A DNA stretch of 64,000 nucleotides from Clitoria ternatea. Lineage: Eukaryota > Streptophyta > Magnoliopsida > Fabales > Fabaceae. Every line of letters begins with the position of its first letter. The stretch's first letter is position 1. Below, piece after piece: positions 25,701 through 36,850 of this stretch. The notes beneath the pieces were generated by a model. The model was not told the origin of the DNA, did no database searches, and saw only the letters and a list, made by a program, of their open reading frames with translations. Made by a program: the position numbers and the translations under genes. The DNA is taken from positions 87,312,501 to 87,376,500 of the forward strand of contig CM075674.1 of the NCBI GenBank assembly GCA_037962975.1, written 5' to 3'.

Positions 25701-26866
25701 AAGGAAAGGAGCACATGGTGTGTAAACTTAAGATATCAATATATGGACTTAAACAGGCTTCCCGACAATGGTATCTTAAGTTCAATGATACTATTATGTC
25801 CTATGGATTTAAGGAAAACATTGTTGATCGGTGTATATATCTAAAGGTTAGTGGGAGCAAGTTTATATTTCTGATTCTGTATGTTGATGATATCTTGCTT
25901 GCAACTAATGATCTTGGTCTATTAAGTGAGACTAAGAATTATCTCTCAAACAACTTTGAAATGAAAGATATGGGTGAGGCAGGCTATGTGATAGGAATAG
26001 AAATATTCCGTGATAGATCACAAGGACTGTTAGGCTTGTCTCAGAAAGCATATATTAATAAAGTTTTAGAGAGATTCAGAATGGATAAATGTTCAGCATC
26101 TCCTGTTCCAATACAGAAAGGAGACAAATTTGGTCTTATACAATGTCCAAAGAATGATTTAGAACGGAAACAGATGGAAAACATCCCTTATGCATCTGTT
26201 GTTGGGAGTTTAATGTATGCTCAAACATGCACAAGGCCAGATATTAGCTTTGCAGTTGGTATGCTTAGAAGATATCAGAGTAATCCAGGATTAGATCATT
26301 GGAAAGCTGCAAAGAAAGTTTTAAGATACTTACAAGGGACAAAGAATCACATGCTTACTTATAGGAAATCTAATCATCTTGAGGTGATTGGATATACAGA
26401 TTCAGATTTTGCTGGCTGTATAGATACAAGAAAGTCTACATTTGGTTACGTGTATCTTTTAGCCGGAGGAGCGATTTCATGGAAAAGTGCAAAGCAGTTA
26501 GTCATTGCTGCATCCACCATGGAGGCTGAATTTGTGGCATGCTTTGAGGCCACAGTTCAGGCTAATTGGTTGCGGAATTTTATTTCAGGACTTGGGGTAG
26601 TTGACAGTATTGCCAAGCCGCTGAAAATTTATTGTGATAATTCCGCAGCTGTTTTCTTTTCTAAAAACGACAAGTATTCCAAAGGTGCTAAGCATATGGA
26701 ATTGAAATACTTTGCCGTTAAAGAAGAAGTTAAGAAACATAAAGTGTCAATAGAACATATTAGCACTGATCTTATGATTGCTGACCCTTTAACAAAAGGG
26801 TTATCGCCCAAAGTATTTACTGGCCATGTAGAGAATATGGGCATTATGTCTACTAGTGAATGTTGA
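22757..26866 (+). CDS. Copia gag-pol polyprotein, 1369 aa, uninterrupted
   Basis: This one frame encodes all the retrotransposon proteins, later cut by its own protease. Visible in order: a gag domain (FNGLNFSDWSEQVQF near residue 42); a CCHC zinc knuckle C270-C273-H278-C283; aspartic protease WWIDSGC with catalytic D317; the integrase zinc site H459, H464, C490, C493; integrase catalytic D519, D582 and E627; reverse transcriptase with YVDD at 1042-1045; and RNase H with D1215, D1217 and D1294. The gag-protease-integrase-RT order defines Ty1/copia. The upstream ATG is used here; the in-frame M36 would also give a full gag. No stop or frameshift is seen. Lineage within Copia was not assigned. 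Confidence 0.97.
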   Translation: MLFESVLYVKFMTQSINVKHVLIAVSVPVSLHSHAMSIPIFNGLNFSDWSEQVQFHLGVLDLDLAFQVEKPAAITTASSNEEKIHYKASEKSNRLSLMFMRMSIANNIKSALPKTESAKEFMKFVEERSQTADKSLAGTLMSTLTTMKFDGSRAMHEHVIEMTNIAARLKSLGMEVDENFLVQFILNSLPSEYGPFQMNYNTMKDKWNVHELHSMLVQEETRLKNQGNHSVHYLNNQGGGKKAFKKHGKGKGPLKIGESSTKIQKKVDKCHFCGNSGHFQKNCPKRKAWFEKKGEHSAYVCFESNLTEVPHNTWWIDSGCTTHVSNMMQGFLSTRTINPTEKFVFVGNRVKVPVEAVGTYRLILDTGFHLDLFDTFYVPSISRNLVSLSKLDVAGYSFRFGNSCFSLYKRTCMIGSGTLVDGLYKLNLDNLYAETLMTLHHNVGTKRSLVNECSAYLWHKRLGHISKERMQRLVKNEILPDLDFTDLNVCVDCIKGKQTKHTKKGATRSTQLLEIIHTDICGPFDVNSFNKERYFITFINDFSRYGYVYLLHEKSQAVNALEIFINEVERQLDRKVKIVRSDRGGEYYGRYDESGQYPGPFAKFLEKRGICAQYTMPGTPQQNGVSERRNRTLMDMVRSMLSNSSLPVSLWMYALKTAMYLLNRVPSKAVQKTPFELWTGRKPSLRHLHVWGCQAEVRIYNPQEKKLDARTISGYFIGYPVKSKGYMFYCPTHSTRIVETGHARFIENGETSGSETSRNVEIKEVRVQVPLTSISTSGIVVPYVELHNNQGEQQINDPEVNNEPIIEQPQEVVLRRSQRERKSVISNDYVVYLQELENDLGIDNDPVSFSEAINGDNSDKWLDAMKDEIKSMAQNDVWNLVELPEGCKRVGCKWVFKTKRDSHGNIERYKARLVAKGFTQKDDIDYKETFSPVSKKDSFRIIMALIAHYDLELHQMDVKTVFLNGTLEEDVYMDQPVGFIEEGKEHMVCKLKISIYGLKQASRQWYLKFNDTIMSYGFKENIVDRCIYLKVSGSKFIFLILYVDDILLATNDLGLLSETKNYLSNNFEMKDMGEAGYVIGIEIFRDRSQGLLGLSQKAYINKVLERFRMDKCSASPVPIQKGDKFGLIQCPKNDLERKQMENIPYASVVGSLMYAQTCTRPDISFAVGMLRRYQSNPGLDHWKAAKKVLRYLQGTKNHMLTYRKSNHLEVIGYTDSDFAGCIDTRKSTFGYVYLLAGGAISWKSAKQLVIAASTMEAEFVACFEATVQANWLRNFISGLGVVDSIAKPLKIYCDNSAAVFFSKNDKYSKGAKHMELKYFAVKEEVKKHKVSIEHISTDLMIADPLTKGLSPKVFTGHVENMGIMSTSEC

Positions 26867-27227
26867 ATGTTAATGTTAGTATTAATGCCTGTTTGACACT
26901 TTAAACTCATTGATGTACAAGTTTCTGAAAGTCTTGTTTTCTACTTTATGTATATGCATGCAAATTATGATGTGGGAAACAAAGTATGTTATTGTTAATG
27001 AAAATGACCTTATGTTTGAACCCATTATGGACTTCCCATTGTACAGTATAATAAAGTAGTACATGGAAGGGAATATGTTGATTAAATGACATATAACCGC
27101 TATGACTCTTATTATTTCATATCTTTAGTTATGATTAATGACAGAACCAATTATTTTAAGGTCTCCCAATGCGCATTATGATTTATGTATTTATTAAATC
27201 ATGAAGTGTTATAGCATCACATGAGTC

Positions 27228-27238
27228 AAGTGGGAGAA
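27228..27238 (+). promoter_or_regulatory. Polypurine tract of the Copia element
   Basis: AAGTGGGAGAA lies immediately before the 3' LTR and primes plus-strand DNA synthesis. Confidence 0.93.
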
Positions 27239-27649
27239 TGTTGGATATAAGCAAATAAATTAAGTTAAATTATGTGACTCATGTGAATTATGGTTATAGG
27301 CTGATTTAATAAATTAAAAGGACCTATTGGTTAGTATGGGAAGTTAATTAACTGATGGTAACCAACTTGATGGAAGTTGGTTAATAAGGGAAATAAAAGG
27401 GTTCTGTCTCTGCCATAAAAAGGTTACTCACAATTAACCATAAAAAAAAAGAGTGTAGTAAGAAAAGAAGGGCCAAGAGGCAGATTGAGAAAGGAGACAA
27501 CAAAACTCATTCTTATTGGGTCTCTCATGGATAAAGGTAAGTTTCCCTTACTACTCAAAAATAAACATGTGAGAATCATAAATTTTAAGATCCTTATGAT
27601 GTGTAGTAGCAATTAATGGAATCACAAATGCCTAAAACTACAACTTACA
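27239..27649 (+). repeat. 3' LTR of the intact Copia element
   Basis: 411 bp with the same ends as the 5' LTR. It is followed by the TTGTC target duplication. Confidence 0.97.
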
Positions 27650-28060
27650 TTGTCATCCTTAGCTGCAAAGACTAGTGCCTGGTAGGTGGGAAGTAATTCC
27701 AAGGAAGGAGCTTCGAATGATTGATGTATATGTGTAATTATATGTATGTATATCGTATGTTTTGAGCCGTAGGTACTATGATGATGATTATGTGAATATG
27801 TATATGCTTGGCAATGTATGATATCTATGATGAAGGAGTATGATTACATTTTGGTGTTTTGGTGGTGGTGCAGATGGCCTAGTGTTGGTCATTGTGATAT
27901 ATTTATATATGTGTGATGGTTATCTCGGATGATGTTATAATGAGGCTGTGATGAATATGTTGATTAATGTCTAGGTACTGTCACGTGGCATAGAGCCATT
28001 GATTGATGACTTGCCTTATACTATGTGATAATGAGCAAGTTGTTGTAGTTGTGTATGTGA

Positions 28061-28066
28061 TATATA

Positions 28067-28102
<36 letters not shown>

Positions 28103-28108
28103 TGTATG

Positions 28109-28140
<32 letters not shown>

Positions 28141-28150
28141 TGTATGTATG
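28061..28150. repeat. (TA)n then (TATG)n microsatellite
   Basis: A short TA run passes into about 18 TATG units with one internal interruption (TATATG). Both strands read open through it, giving Met-Tyr-Val-Cys and Tyr-Ile-His-Thr type repeats that are not genes. Confidence 0.95.
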
Positions 28151-28811
28151 AATGTATTGTGGTTGAATGGTACGAAACTAATTGTATACCTCGAGGCCAT
28201 AGTTGACAATGTGAATACATGTTGAATTAGAGTGAAATAGGTGATTTTAGTCAACTGGAAGAGTGAAATGGAGTTCTGGTGGAATCCAGAATCACCGAAG
28301 GGTATCAATAAGACCCTAGATGCATTTATGATGTGTGTATGCAAGGAAATTGACATTTGCATTGTATTAGATGTGGTTTTGTTGGTGAAGTTGAGTGAAA
28401 GTTGGTTAATTGTATTTTTACGTATATCTTTGTCGCATGAAGGAATTATTTTAGTATGGATTGTACTAGCAGGTCCAGAATAAGGTAAATATAGTGCCTA
28501 TAAAGTTCCGTGGTGATCAAAGTTGAAACGGGTAAGTTAGGTAGGACGGAAGTTGATTAAAATACCAAAAGCTGCATAATTCTACAAGTCTCCTGTATCG
28601 ATTACCAGAGAGCAATGTTGTTTTCCTGCACAGGCTAGTCTTTAGTAATCGATTACCAGGCCCCGTGTAATTGATTACAAGATTACCATAACTAAAATTT
28701 GGGGTTTTAAGTGAGGCAACCCTTAAGTTTAAAAAGTGAAAAATTCACTTTGATTTCACCAAACCCCAAAATAAATTTTAAGAATTGATAAAGGAATATT
28801 ACAATAATGAC

Positions 28812-28830
28812 GATGATGATGATGATGATG

Positions 28831-28887
<57 letters not shown>
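28812..28887. repeat. (GAT)n(AAT)n microsatellite
   Basis: About six GAT/ATG triplets are followed by about 18 AAT triplets, ending near 28887. Confidence 0.95.
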
Positions 28888-28889
28888 TA

Positions 28890-30450
28890 TTTAGGGGAAT
28901 ATATCTTGTTCCCTTCTTACGTGAGTAATATATCTTTTATTTTTAAAAAATAAAATAGATTTATCAAGTTTTTTCTTAGCATTTCTATAAGCGAACATCA
29001 AGATCAGTAACAAATAATATTTGATGCTTCTCATATGTATAACGTGTGGCTATATCTATATTTATATATGTCTTGAATTTTAATGGTTTACTTTAGTTGA
29101 GTTTTCATTCTTTGTCATTAATGTATTATGTTGGCATGTTATCGATCAAATTTTGTGTTTATATCTCAATGACTTATATATCAACTCGTGACAAATTTCT
29201 TCTAGTTTAATATGTTTTAATTAAGTTGTGTTGCGTTTTTTTGTTGTGATAATTTTATGATGATATAGTTTTGTTTTGCCATTGATTAATGGTTATATTT
29301 TAATGATATTTGTTTAAAATAATCTTTAGTTAGAAAGTTTATTTGAAGATCTATAATTTAAAATATGTTTTTAAGAATAAATTTATCAAATATTTTTTTT
29401 ATTTTTTATTTTAAAACTGTTTTTTTAAATTATATTGTCAACCATTTTTTTTATTTTTAAAAACAGTTTTTAATATATATTTCATAAACAAGTTTTTAAA
29501 AACAGAAAAACACAAATAATTTCGAAGATACCTATTATTACTCCTTTATAATGTATATTTTTAACGTGACTAATATTAATAAAAAAAGTTACAATATTAT
29601 AGAAAAAATTTATTACTATAACTATAAGTTAAAAAATTACAATTTTTATTAAATATTACATGACATTAATGATTAATGTTTTGTGTAGATTCAAGAAAGA
29701 AATTAACTGGAAAGAATTTGAGTGAAAAAATAGATAGAAAAATATAATGGAAATAAGACAAAAATTAGATGTGTTTAGATAAATTAAAAAAGGATAGCTA
29801 ATAAAAAATTGAAATGGGATATAGATAAGAAGTAAATAATAATTATTTATTTATTTAAATGGATAAAATTACCCTTATTCCATGTTTAATATTTTTATAC
29901 TTGTTCACTTTCACCCAAATTTGCTTTCATCTCTCACGCAAAATCTGTGACAGCCGCTCCTGCTCCCTTCCTCTAGTATGGCGATTTTAACTACACGGGT
30001 GTTGATTTTATATTATTAAATGATTAATTTCTAGACTCATAATTGATATTTATAATTAATATAATATATTTTATTATATAAAGGAGTTAATAAATAAGAT
30101 ACGTATTAATAGGGAATTGAATCTAGGTTTATACTATGATAAGTTATCACTCTACCACTAGGGCATTAGTACTTGAATGATATCTTATGAAAAATTTTAA
30201 ATTTTCACTACTAGATCACTTATGTGAAATTTTATTTAAGTTGATTTATAAGTTACTCTATCTATTTTTTATTTTTTTAAAAAACCAATATTACTCTTAT
30301 AATTAAATAAAATATAAATATAAATATTTATAATTATTATTGACTTGGTATGACTATTGTTATTACCATTATAATGATAATTATAGTTAATATATTTATT
30401 TTATTGAAGTATTATCTAACTTATTTGTAATTTCTTGCATAGAAATAAAT
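28890..30450. other. AT-rich DNA before the broken Copia element
   Basis: No gene is visible. The 5' LTR and primer-binding site of the Copia pseudogene starting at 30451 should lie here but were not recognised, so that end has been lost or has diverged. A possible tRNA-like fragment is at about 30107-30172. Confidence 0.4.
30107..30172 (-). repeat. tRNA-like fragment, possible SINE head
   Basis: The minus strand reads TGCCCTAGTGGTAGAGTG..., then GATTCAATTCCC about 32 bases later. These resemble polymerase III A-box and B-box sequences of a tRNA or tRNA-derived SINE. No complete cloverleaf or poly(A) tail was found, so a fortuitous match is possible. Confidence 0.3.
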
Positions 30451-31851
30451 ATGTCGAATATTACCAACCTTGACTTTGTGGCTCTTGATATCACTAAAAA
30501 AATTATTTATCATGGACACTAAATGTCGAAAAGGTCTCAGAGACACAATTAAAGATGGAAATAACGCAACTAGTCAAAATAAGGCTAAAGTCATGATATT
30601 CTTACGTCACCATATCCATGAAAGGTTAAAGAATGAATATTTAACAGTTAAAAGAAAGATATGACCATCAGAAAGATATAATTCTTCCAAAAGTCCATTA
30701 TGAATGGATGCATTTGCGCTTTCATGATTTTAAATCTGTAAATGAATATAATTCTGCGCTATTTAGAATCACTTCAAGATTGAAATTATGTGGAGAAAAA
30801 GTCACTGAAAATGATATGTTAAAAAAGACATTATTCACTTTTCATGCATCCAATATGCTCCTGCAACAGCAATATCATCAAAAGGGTTTTACAAAATAAT
30901 CAAAATTGATTACTTGTCTTCTTATGGCTGAACAAAATAATGAACTACTTATGTAAAATCATAAGTCTCGTCCAACCGGAACTACTCCATTCCCAGAAGC
31001 GAGTGTAGCAACACATGATCATTATACTCATGGTCGTATTCATGGTCATAGTCACAGCCATGGACGAGGTAATGGTCGGGGACATGATATTCGTCGTGGA
31101 TATGGTCATGATCGTGATCGTGGTCGAAATGACAATAAATCATTATTTACATGGGAAAATAAATAACGTATGGAAAAAGAACAAGATGCTTAAAGTAGCG
31201 AACAAACTAAAAATATTTGCTATCTTTGTGGTAGCCAAGGTCACTAGTCTCGGGTTTGTCGCACACCAAAGCATAAGATTGATCTATACCAAAAATTCCT
31301 TAAAAATTAAAGAAAAACAATAGAAATAAATTTTACCGGTATAGATGATGATTTTACTCACTTTGATATTGATAATTTCTTTACTCTTCCTAAAGAATAC
31401 ATTGACTACTCGGTTGAAGAGGGTAGTGCCCCTAAATAAATCATTTTATGTTTTATATAATTTTTTTTGTTATGAATTTTTTATCAATAAAATTTTATGT
31501 TGAAAATTTATTGTTGTTAATTATATTTTTCACTCATGATTTTTTTATTTAATGAATAATAAATGCTCACATCAATGACAAAGATATATGTCTCGTAGAC
31601 AGTGCAACAACCCACACTATTCTCAAAAATAATAAATATTTCTACCATATAGTAAAACAAGAAGCCAATGTCAATATTATATCTGGTAGTATAAATATAA
31701 TTGAAGGCTCCGGTAGAGCTAGCATTTTGTTACCTAAAGAAATAAAATTGCACATTAATAGTGCATTATATTCTACCAAGTCTCAAAGAAATTTGTTGAG
31801 TTTTAAAGATATCCGCAGAAATAGATACCATATTGAGACCATAAATGATGG
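30451..31851 (+). pseudogene. Copia gag and protease remnant (left part)
   Basis: From the ATG at 30451 the text reads MSNITNLDFVALDI, then frameshifts and stops break it. Recognisable pieces are the gag core (FLRHHIHERLKNEYLTVK near 30597-30652, and MHLRFHDFKSVNEYNSALF at 30708), a Gly/Arg/His-rich stretch (31010-31140) and a zinc knuckle (CYLCGSQGH...SRVC, about 31218) with a stop inside it. The protease motif CLVDSATTHTIL (about 31590) uses DSA where DSG is usual. It ends at the solo-LTR insertion. Confidence 0.85.
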
Positions 31852-31857
31852 TGTTCC

Positions 31858-33106
31858 TATATGGAATCCCTAGTGTATGAGCAGCGGAAATACAAGGATT
31901 CCCATAGGATTTGCAAAGCGTCGTGTTTCAAAGCATAAGACAAACACACAAAAAAATTGCGTTTTAGGATTACCTCTTGAAGAATATCGAAGCAATCGTA
32001 GCCTCGTCCTTTAGGAGTCCACACGAGTACTCCCACCAGAAATGCTACACCTTCCAAATGCTAGTTTGACGGCGTGTAGCTTTTGCAACTTTTGCGTATT
32101 TTTGTGTCTCTTTAGGGTAGCCGCCTATGAGCATCTTATGCTCTATTTATAGGCTTAGGTTTGACCTAATTTGCTCTCTAAAGAATGGACTCCTTACTCA
32201 TTCTAAATAAGTTAGGCCCAATAGTCTTATTTTAGTCCAACTAAAATAAAAAACTATTTTCTGATGGACTTACTCTATGTGTGTGACCCTATAGATAAAA
32301 TACTCGGTTATATTAATAATAAACTATTTTATTATTAATATAAAATAAGAGCGGCATCTAGCAATGCATCATTATGTCCGAATATTATAATTATTTTATA
32401 TGTTTGTTCATTTTGTCACGATATCCTAATTGGGCCCAAGGCATGGTCGTGTCATCCTTGTATGGTCCAATTTATTTTACTTGATACCGGAGTAGACTTT
32501 ATCCGAATAAATATCCAATATTTATTCTTTCTAGCATGACCATGCATTTCCTTAGTCTCACTCCATCAAGTGGCCTATAGATATCACTCCTGTCACATAC
32601 GAGAGACAAATCCCATCTACATCACTCACATCCCTCTACATAATTTGTACATTGCCTAACCACAACCTTTATAGTCTTCTTATTACAGAAGACGTTTGAT
32701 TGTATTAAAACAATAAACTCCTTATGTAGGAATCGTAGTGACTTCAGGTCAAAGGACTATATATACCATTATCACATTGAGAATCGTTTATGACATTCAT
32801 GTAACGACCCATGCAACGTTCTCATGGTGGGTCTGTCCAGTACATCATTACTCTTAATGTGTACCTGTGTGAAGACTTGATATCATTTATATCCATGATC
32901 TGTGAGATCAGATCATCAGTACACTCATATACTAGTCTTAATGTATTTACATGTCCCCACGTAAATACTTGACTAGGGATATTTTAGGAACAACTCTCAT
33001 ATGACCTATTACTCCAAGGATAAATAAAGGTTGTTAAACTATTTAACAAAAATGACTTATTCAAAATGATGTGACCTATATAGGCTTTTAGTGCATATTT
33101 CCAACA
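31858..33106 (-). repeat. 3' LTR of the 8.2-kb element
   Basis: 1249 bp. The outer end has mutated from TGTTAGG to TATATGG, and 27 bp are missing relative to the other LTR near 32385. The inner end is TTTCCAACA on the plus strand. A TATA-like CTATAAATAGAGC is on the minus strand at about 32154-32141. Confidence 0.93.
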
Positions 33107-33123
33107 ATCTCCCACTTGCACTT
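33107..33123 (-). promoter_or_regulatory. Polypurine tract of the 8.2-kb element
   Basis: Plus-strand ATCTCCCACTTGCACTT is AAGTGCAAGTGGGAGAT on the element's strand, directly before its 3' LTR. Confidence 0.85.
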
Positions 33124-35000
33124 AGAGCCGATAAGGTTAATGCCCAACGACGTCTACAGTGCCTTTATGCTTTTACTACGTAAGCGGTTTTACTAGTGGG
33201 TTCCCAACAATTTTGTTGGTATGCACATTGCATATTTTCACATCTTCCAAAGATGGAACTATTTAAGTATATGCTTGAATTAATCCACTTCCTTATATTG
33301 TTTTATGGTTCCATTGTCATCACAGTGGAAACTCATAGGATACAAAACATTTGGAATGATTAAATGTAAATTGACTTCTTTTGTAATTTAACATAGCAAA
33401 ATACTTAGATTTGTTAGTAGAACCAATGATTGTTTCTTGCTTTGAACCTTTCAAGCATACATCGTAACCATCTTGACAACACATATATTTTGATTGCAAT
33501 CTTAAGTCTTTTAAATTACTCAAAAATTGACATCGATGTAACCTTTACAACAAGCTCATCTTCCATTTATCAAGATTAAATCCTTAGTCCTTCTTAAGTG
33601 TTTAAGGATACTCTTGACTATAGAATGAGAATATTATTAGTTCTAGAAGAAGCATGTCTTCTGCATGTAATACTAGAACTATAATTGTGTAGTTACTAAC
33701 CCTTTTATAGTCACAAGATTTATCTTCATTCTTTAATGAAGATTCTAGCTTCTAAAAGCTTGCTTTAGTCCATAAATAGAACATTTGCAGTTCACATACC
33801 TTCCTAGATGTTTTAGGCATAAAAGGCCTTTAGGTTGTGTCACATACACATCCTCAAGATGATTTCCATCTTGACATCTATCTACCATATCTCATAATGG
33901 TGGTATACTGCTACAATAAGCAGGATCTAAATGGTTTTTAAGCTAATTGAATTTTGTCAATCTTGCTTTTAAAGGTACTTTTATTACCATCCATGTTTAG
34001 TTTTCCTTTTGAAAAACCACTTGCATCCTATAGGTTTTACCCTTTAGGTGCGTCAACCAAGGTTCATACCTTATTAATATACATGGAACCTATTTCAAAT
34101 CCCATGGTCTTATGCCATGTCTTAGAATCTAAACTTGCATTGGCCTCTTCATAAGAAGCTTGGTCATTTAGCAATATGCCTCCTTCCAGATTTATAAGAT
34201 ATCCATATCTTTCGGGTTTGGTGACATATCCTATTTGATCTTACACAAGTCTTGTGCTACCGGAGCTAAGGATTTCACAACACTTTGTGATTTCTGCTCC
34301 AAGTCCATCCTTGACTTTTAAATGCTTTGTGATACTTGAATTTCTTCAAGTTCTACCATCCTCCCGCTGATTCTTTAAGGGATGTACTCTTATTCAAGAA
34401 TACAACATTCTAAGCAACAAGCCTTTTATTCTCAGATGGATTATAGAATTGGTAACCCTTAGCTTTCTTTGGGTATCTCACAGAAGACATTTATCTAATT
34501 TGGATCCGACCTTGTCAGAGTTGGATGCTCTATAGAAGCATCATAGTTCCAAATTATTAGTAAAGACATACTAGGTTTCTTCCTAGTCCATATCATATAT
34601 GGTTTCTTTAAGAAAGTCTAAGATAGAACATGGTTAAGTATGGAAATTTTGTTAATAAAGAAACATTGAAGGAGTTAGAGATGTTTGATAATAATCAATA
34701 ATCAAACTATGTCCAACAAGGTTTGACTTTTCCCCGTAGAGATGCTATTAAGGCATTCCATGAGGAATGAGTTAAGAGGTAATCTCTCACTCTATTAGAT
34801 AGTTATCAAACTTATAACTCAAATTATTTGCTATCTTGATCTAATCAAGAGATTTAATTATCTTGTCAATTTAGTTTTTCACTTCATTATGAATTCTTTG
34901 AACTTTTCAAAGACTTTCTAACTTATGTTACATAAATCCATACTCATTGACTTTTCAATTAGTATGTTGAAGTATTGAAAAACATATCTAGTTATTGTTC
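33124..35000 (-). pseudogene. Remnants of Copia integrase C-terminus, RT and RNase H
   Basis: Reading the minus strand, fragments of a Copia polyprotein appear in the right order but with many stops and shifts. Near 34500-34400 is YPKKAKGYQFYNPSENK, the segment after the integrase core. Near 34170-34020 is ASYEEANASLDSKTWHKTM followed by TLVDAPKG, the start of RT. Near 33900-33750 are relics of the QMDVKTAF and YGLKQA blocks. No functional protein is possible. Confidence 0.7.
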
Positions 35001-36350
35001 CAATAGGCCCACATACATCGTTATGTATTAGATAATAGATTACTCATCTTTTCAATGAATGAGGTCTCAATTATCTTTCCAATAAATAAGATTTACATGT
35101 CTCCATTGATTCCAAAATCAAAAAGAGTCCATATAACCACATTAATGGTATTTAGAAAATGTTTCTTATCCATTTGCCTTAGGAGACAATATCATGTAAG
35201 TAAGGTTCAAAATCACTTATTTTAACCTACTTTGGTAGTTGTTATAAATGGGTGTTTTGAGATTTAGGATGTGGAATCCATTACTCAATTGTGCATCAAC
35301 ATCCATTTGAAGAAATAAAGTTATTTTATAATAAGAAAAACATTTATTGTCTAACAAGAAATAATATGCACAATGTCTAGTTTACTAACTAGCCCAATAG
35401 GTAAAGATCTTCTCTTTATTGTAGCAATTTTTGCTCAATTTTACACAGATTTCTCCACCCTTAACAAGTGATCTACTTCCTTGATCTTTCAAAATTTGAG
35501 ATCTACTACTAGTATCTGATACTAATGTTAGTGAAGTAAAATAACTTGACTTTTATAACATGACCTGTAGTGGAAGTCTTACTTCCCTTTCTTTTGAACT
35601 CCTTCAAGTTCTTTAGACAAATTATTTCAATGTCTTATTTTGGCTAAAACTGGAAACAATTTCCTTTCTTGATCACCTTTTAGACTTCCAGACTAACTTG
35701 GCCTTAATAAAGTCTGTATACGATCATATCGTATATCTCCCATATATTCATATTGCCTTTTACAGCTCAGAGTTTATGCAGACTCCATAGGGTATTCAAG
35801 ACCCAACCATAGATGATATATAAGCCAAACATGACACACTACCGCTTCATCTTTAATGGAGATAATTCTCAAGTCTCAATACCTATCTAGGCATTTTTTT
35901 TAGATAAAGTGTCCTTCCAAAGGATAGATTGCAACAAAACAATATTTGGTATATCATGGTTATTCTAAAACAAATTACATGCAAATCTATCACTTCTATT
36001 TAAAACATATTTAAATTTTGGTCATTAAATAAATATGTTGTCTCCCACTATTTTGATTCAAAACAAATACCCTCACTGAATCATAAAAAAAAATCCCATT
36101 GGAAGATTTTTCTAGTGGGCTAAGATCCATATTTGGCCTAGTGTTGAGTCAGCTTTGGCTGATCGCCCAACCCTTGGTTATTTAGGTAGGAAACACATTT
36201 CCCATTGCATCTCATGCAACTCTTGGATGATTGAGTGAGTATCTCTTTACCCTTATTCATCTTATGAATTTAAGCTCAATCCTTACGCCTCTAAGTTATT
36301 TTCAATCCAATTGAAAAACTTAGTTAAGTTTAGGCCTAATAAAAACAATT

Positions 36351-36850
36351 TGGATATTACAATTATCCCATCACGCCTTACTAATATAAATGATAGCACT
36401 CTGCTTTGGCAGGCCCACTATTTATTGACATTAGTCTCGACGAGTGTTACTTATTAGAAGGCGTTTAAACTTAATATTAACGCTTCTAGGTTCTTCAATA
36501 TGATTAAAGTTACCTAGATAAGTCCAATAACAAATGGTTGGATAATCCAATTATCCATCATCCTTTACTAATATCAATAAAAGTACCCTACTTTGGAAGA
36601 ACCTACACTTTATTGAAACTAGCATTGGTGACTGTTGTTTATTAGAACGCGTTTTAGACTGTTCATATCTTTAGGCTTTTCCAATCCAATTGAAAAAAAG
36701 TCTATTTGAATAAAACTTAATAATTCTTGGATAATCCAATTATCCAATCATGTCCTACTAAACATAAATAAAGGCACCCAACTATGACGTGACCTGCACT
36801 TTATTTATATCAAGTTAGACGTTATTACTTATTGGAAGGTATGATTGTCG
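36351..36850. repeat. Three degenerate ~188-bp tandem repeats
   Basis: Units begin at TGGATATTACAATTATCC (36351), TGGATAATCCAATTATCC (36539) and again at 36728, spacing 188 and 189 bp. Each unit continues with CC(T)TACTAA...ATAAA, a CTTTATT phrase, and GTT(A/G)TTTATTAGAA. Similarity is moderate and declines toward unit ends. Confidence 0.75.

Larger units (their letters stand above)
21447..27649 (+). mobile_element. Complete Ty1/copia LTR retrotransposon, apparently intact
   Basis: The element is 6203 bp, with LTRs at 21447-21858 and 27239-27649 and a 5-bp target duplication TTGTC (21442-21446 and 27650-27654). The primer-binding site TGGTATCAGAGCC starts 3 bases after the 5' LTR, and a polypurine tract AAGTGGGAGAA directly precedes the 3' LTR. 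The LTRs differ by five substitutions and one base in an A run (about 1.2%). A single uninterrupted polyprotein frame fills 22757-26866. All parts needed for autonomous transposition appear present. It inserted into the terminal repeat of a hAT-type MITE. Confidence 0.97.
20936..27661. mobile_element. hAT-type MITE, split by the Copia insertion (original about 518 bp)
   Basis: The left end TAAGGATGGCAAAAC (20936) matches the inverted right end TAAGGATGACAAAAC (ending 27661) with one mismatch in 15. The flanking 8-mers GCTACAGA (20928-20935) and GCTGCAAA (27662-27669) match at 6 of 8 positions, the 8-bp target size of hAT elements. The interior is palindrome-rich (GGCGGGCTAACCCGCC near 21285) with no coding capacity. 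The Copia element entered 7 bases from the right end. Confidence 0.7.
20100..28560 (+). mobile_element. LTR-like chromovirus fragment hosting nested insertions
   Basis: DNA at about 20100-20935 and 27662-28560 reads as one LTR-like sequence once the inserted MITE and Copia element are removed. It has AT-rich text with ATGAT-type repetition, a CTAGTCACTCACCC phrase and then GACTAGTGCCTGG, as in long plant gypsy LTRs. Three ATCGATTAC-like motifs near 28596, 28648 and 28668 are common in soybean LTRs. Neither outer end was located, so limits are approximate. Confidence 0.35.

Noticed and set aside
28003..28362. Open frames on both strands with Met-Tyr-Val-Cys or Tyr-Ile-His-Thr repeats
   Set aside because: Produced by the TATG microsatellite; no flanking coding signal.
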